Positions 45,490-45,987 of a DNA stretch of 45,987 bases are shown piece after piece (the first letter of the stretch is position 1; every line of letters starts with the position of its first letter). Under the pieces are notes generated by a model. That model searched no databases and had not been told where the DNA came from. It was given only the letters and a program-made list of their open reading frames with translations. The stretch lies in assembly GCA_017413025.1 (NCBI GenBank), contig JAFPVE010000002.1:1-45987 (forward strand). The letters run 5' to 3'. This stretch comes from Acetobacter sp. (GTDB lineage: Bacteria > Pseudomonadota > Alphaproteobacteria > Acetobacterales > Acetobacteraceae). The translations under genes and the position numbers were made by a program.

Positions 45490-45987
45490 TTAGGCGTTTT
45501 TCACCATACCCCGTAAGACGTATTGGAGAACACCACCATGTCTGTAGTATTCCACTTCATCGAAAGTGTCGATACGGCAGAGCAAGGGTACCTCTTGGGT
45601 AGAACCATCATGCCTTTTAATGACCATGGTGACATCCATACGCGGTTTGAGGTGTTCAAGCCCTTTAATGCTGATGACTTCATCACCTTTCAGCCCAAGT
45701 GTCTGGCGTGTAGTACCTTCCTTAAACATTAAGGGGAGAACACCAACACCGACGAGGTTAGAACGGTGAATACGCTCAAAGCTTTCAGCAACAACCGCTT
45801 TCACACCAAGCAAGAGTGTGCCTTTTGCTGCCCAGTCACGCGAAGACCCTGTGCCATATTCTTTACCACCGATGACAACCAATGGCACACCCTCTTTCTG
45901 ATACGCCATAGCGACATCGTAGATAGTGTCTTCTTTGCCATCTGGATAGTGTTTAGAATAGCCACCCTCTTTACCATGGAGCATTTC
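45490..45987 (-). CDS. acnA: aconitate hydratase, C-terminal part (gene continues beyond the window)
   Basis: C-terminal 164-plus residues of aconitase A, which interconverts citrate and isocitrate in the TCA cycle. The swivel-domain motifs are clear: [20 protein letters not shown] (substrate-binding Arg/Ser region), [28 protein letters not shown], and the ending [20 protein letters not shown]. The reading frame is open to the right edge, so the start and the Fe-S cysteines lie outside. Codon use is visibly less AT-rich than its neighbours, as expected for a highly expressed gene. A strong terminator follows. Confidence 0.95.
   Translation of the reverse strand, partial: EMLHGKEGGYSKHYPDGKEDTIYDVAMAYQKEGVPLVVIGGKEYGTGSSRDWAAKGTLLLGVKAVVAESFERIHRSNLVGVGVLPLMFKEGTTRQTLGLKGDEVISIKGLEHLKPRMDVTMVIKRHDGSTQEVPLLCRIDTFDEVEYYRHGGVLQYVLRGMVKNA

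Overview
The window is an AT-rich chromosomal segment of a Gram-negative alphaproteobacterium. A low-GC member of the Acetobacteraceae, such as a Commensalibacter-like insect-gut symbiont, is my best guess. That guess rests on gene content and order (leuA-mreBCD-mrdAB, tonB-exbB-exbD-exbD-TPR, aroA-cmk-rpsA, folB-SDR, recR-ybaB-dnaX-SRP RNA) and on protein style; I ran no database search. Most of the window is dense housekeeping DNA. I see no rRNA, tRNA, CRISPR array, prophage or intact insertion sequence.

Layout, left to right. 1-916 (minus): an rnhA remnant and a TVP38/VTT membrane protein. 1215-8665 (plus): leuA, then the rod-shape and elongasome block mreB-mreC-mreD-mrdA-mrdB. 8794-14697 (plus): a complete tripartite RND efflux pump (adaptor, inner-membrane pump, outer-membrane factor). 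14748-22740 (minus): a frameshifted second OpgH-type glucan glucosyltransferase with a 110-aa companion, a TonB energising operon (tonB, exbB, two exbD, TPR protein), and prfB with a programmed +1 frameshift site. 22805-30330: PBP1A, rdgB (plus), rpsA, cmk and aroA. 30331-31668: an accessory-looking, gene-poor stretch with a DUF4234 membrane protein and a decayed Panacea/SocA-type antitoxin fragment. 31669-36029 (minus): folB, an SDR reductase, recR, ybaB, dnaX and the SRP RNA. 36178-45987: a small secreted protein, the opgD-like/opgH glucan pair, recA, a divergent gamma-glutamyltransferase-like lipoprotein, a DsbA/ScsC-like thiol oxidoreductase, the fluoride channel crcB, an unrecognised membrane-anchored protein, and the 3' end of aconitase.

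Much of the window serves the cell envelope: MreBCD/PBP2/RodA for elongation, PBP1A for peptidoglycan, two OpgH-type enzymes and OpgD for periplasmic glucans, TonB/ExbBD for energising outer-membrane uptake, the RND pump for export, and periplasmic thiol chemistry.

The most interesting signals are a nine-G homopolymer that breaks the second opgH just before its catalytic DADS motif although the rest of the frame stays open (possible phase variation); a prfB recoding site whose in-frame stop is UAA rather than the usual UGA; an eight-A tract directly after the natural ATG of the 202-aa protein gene that puts its membrane anchor out of frame; a truncated Panacea-domain antitoxin remnant; and a gamma-glutamyltransferase homologue that seems to lack key substrate-binding residues. 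I found no clearly new multi-gene system. The reversible-frameshift candidates are the best leads.
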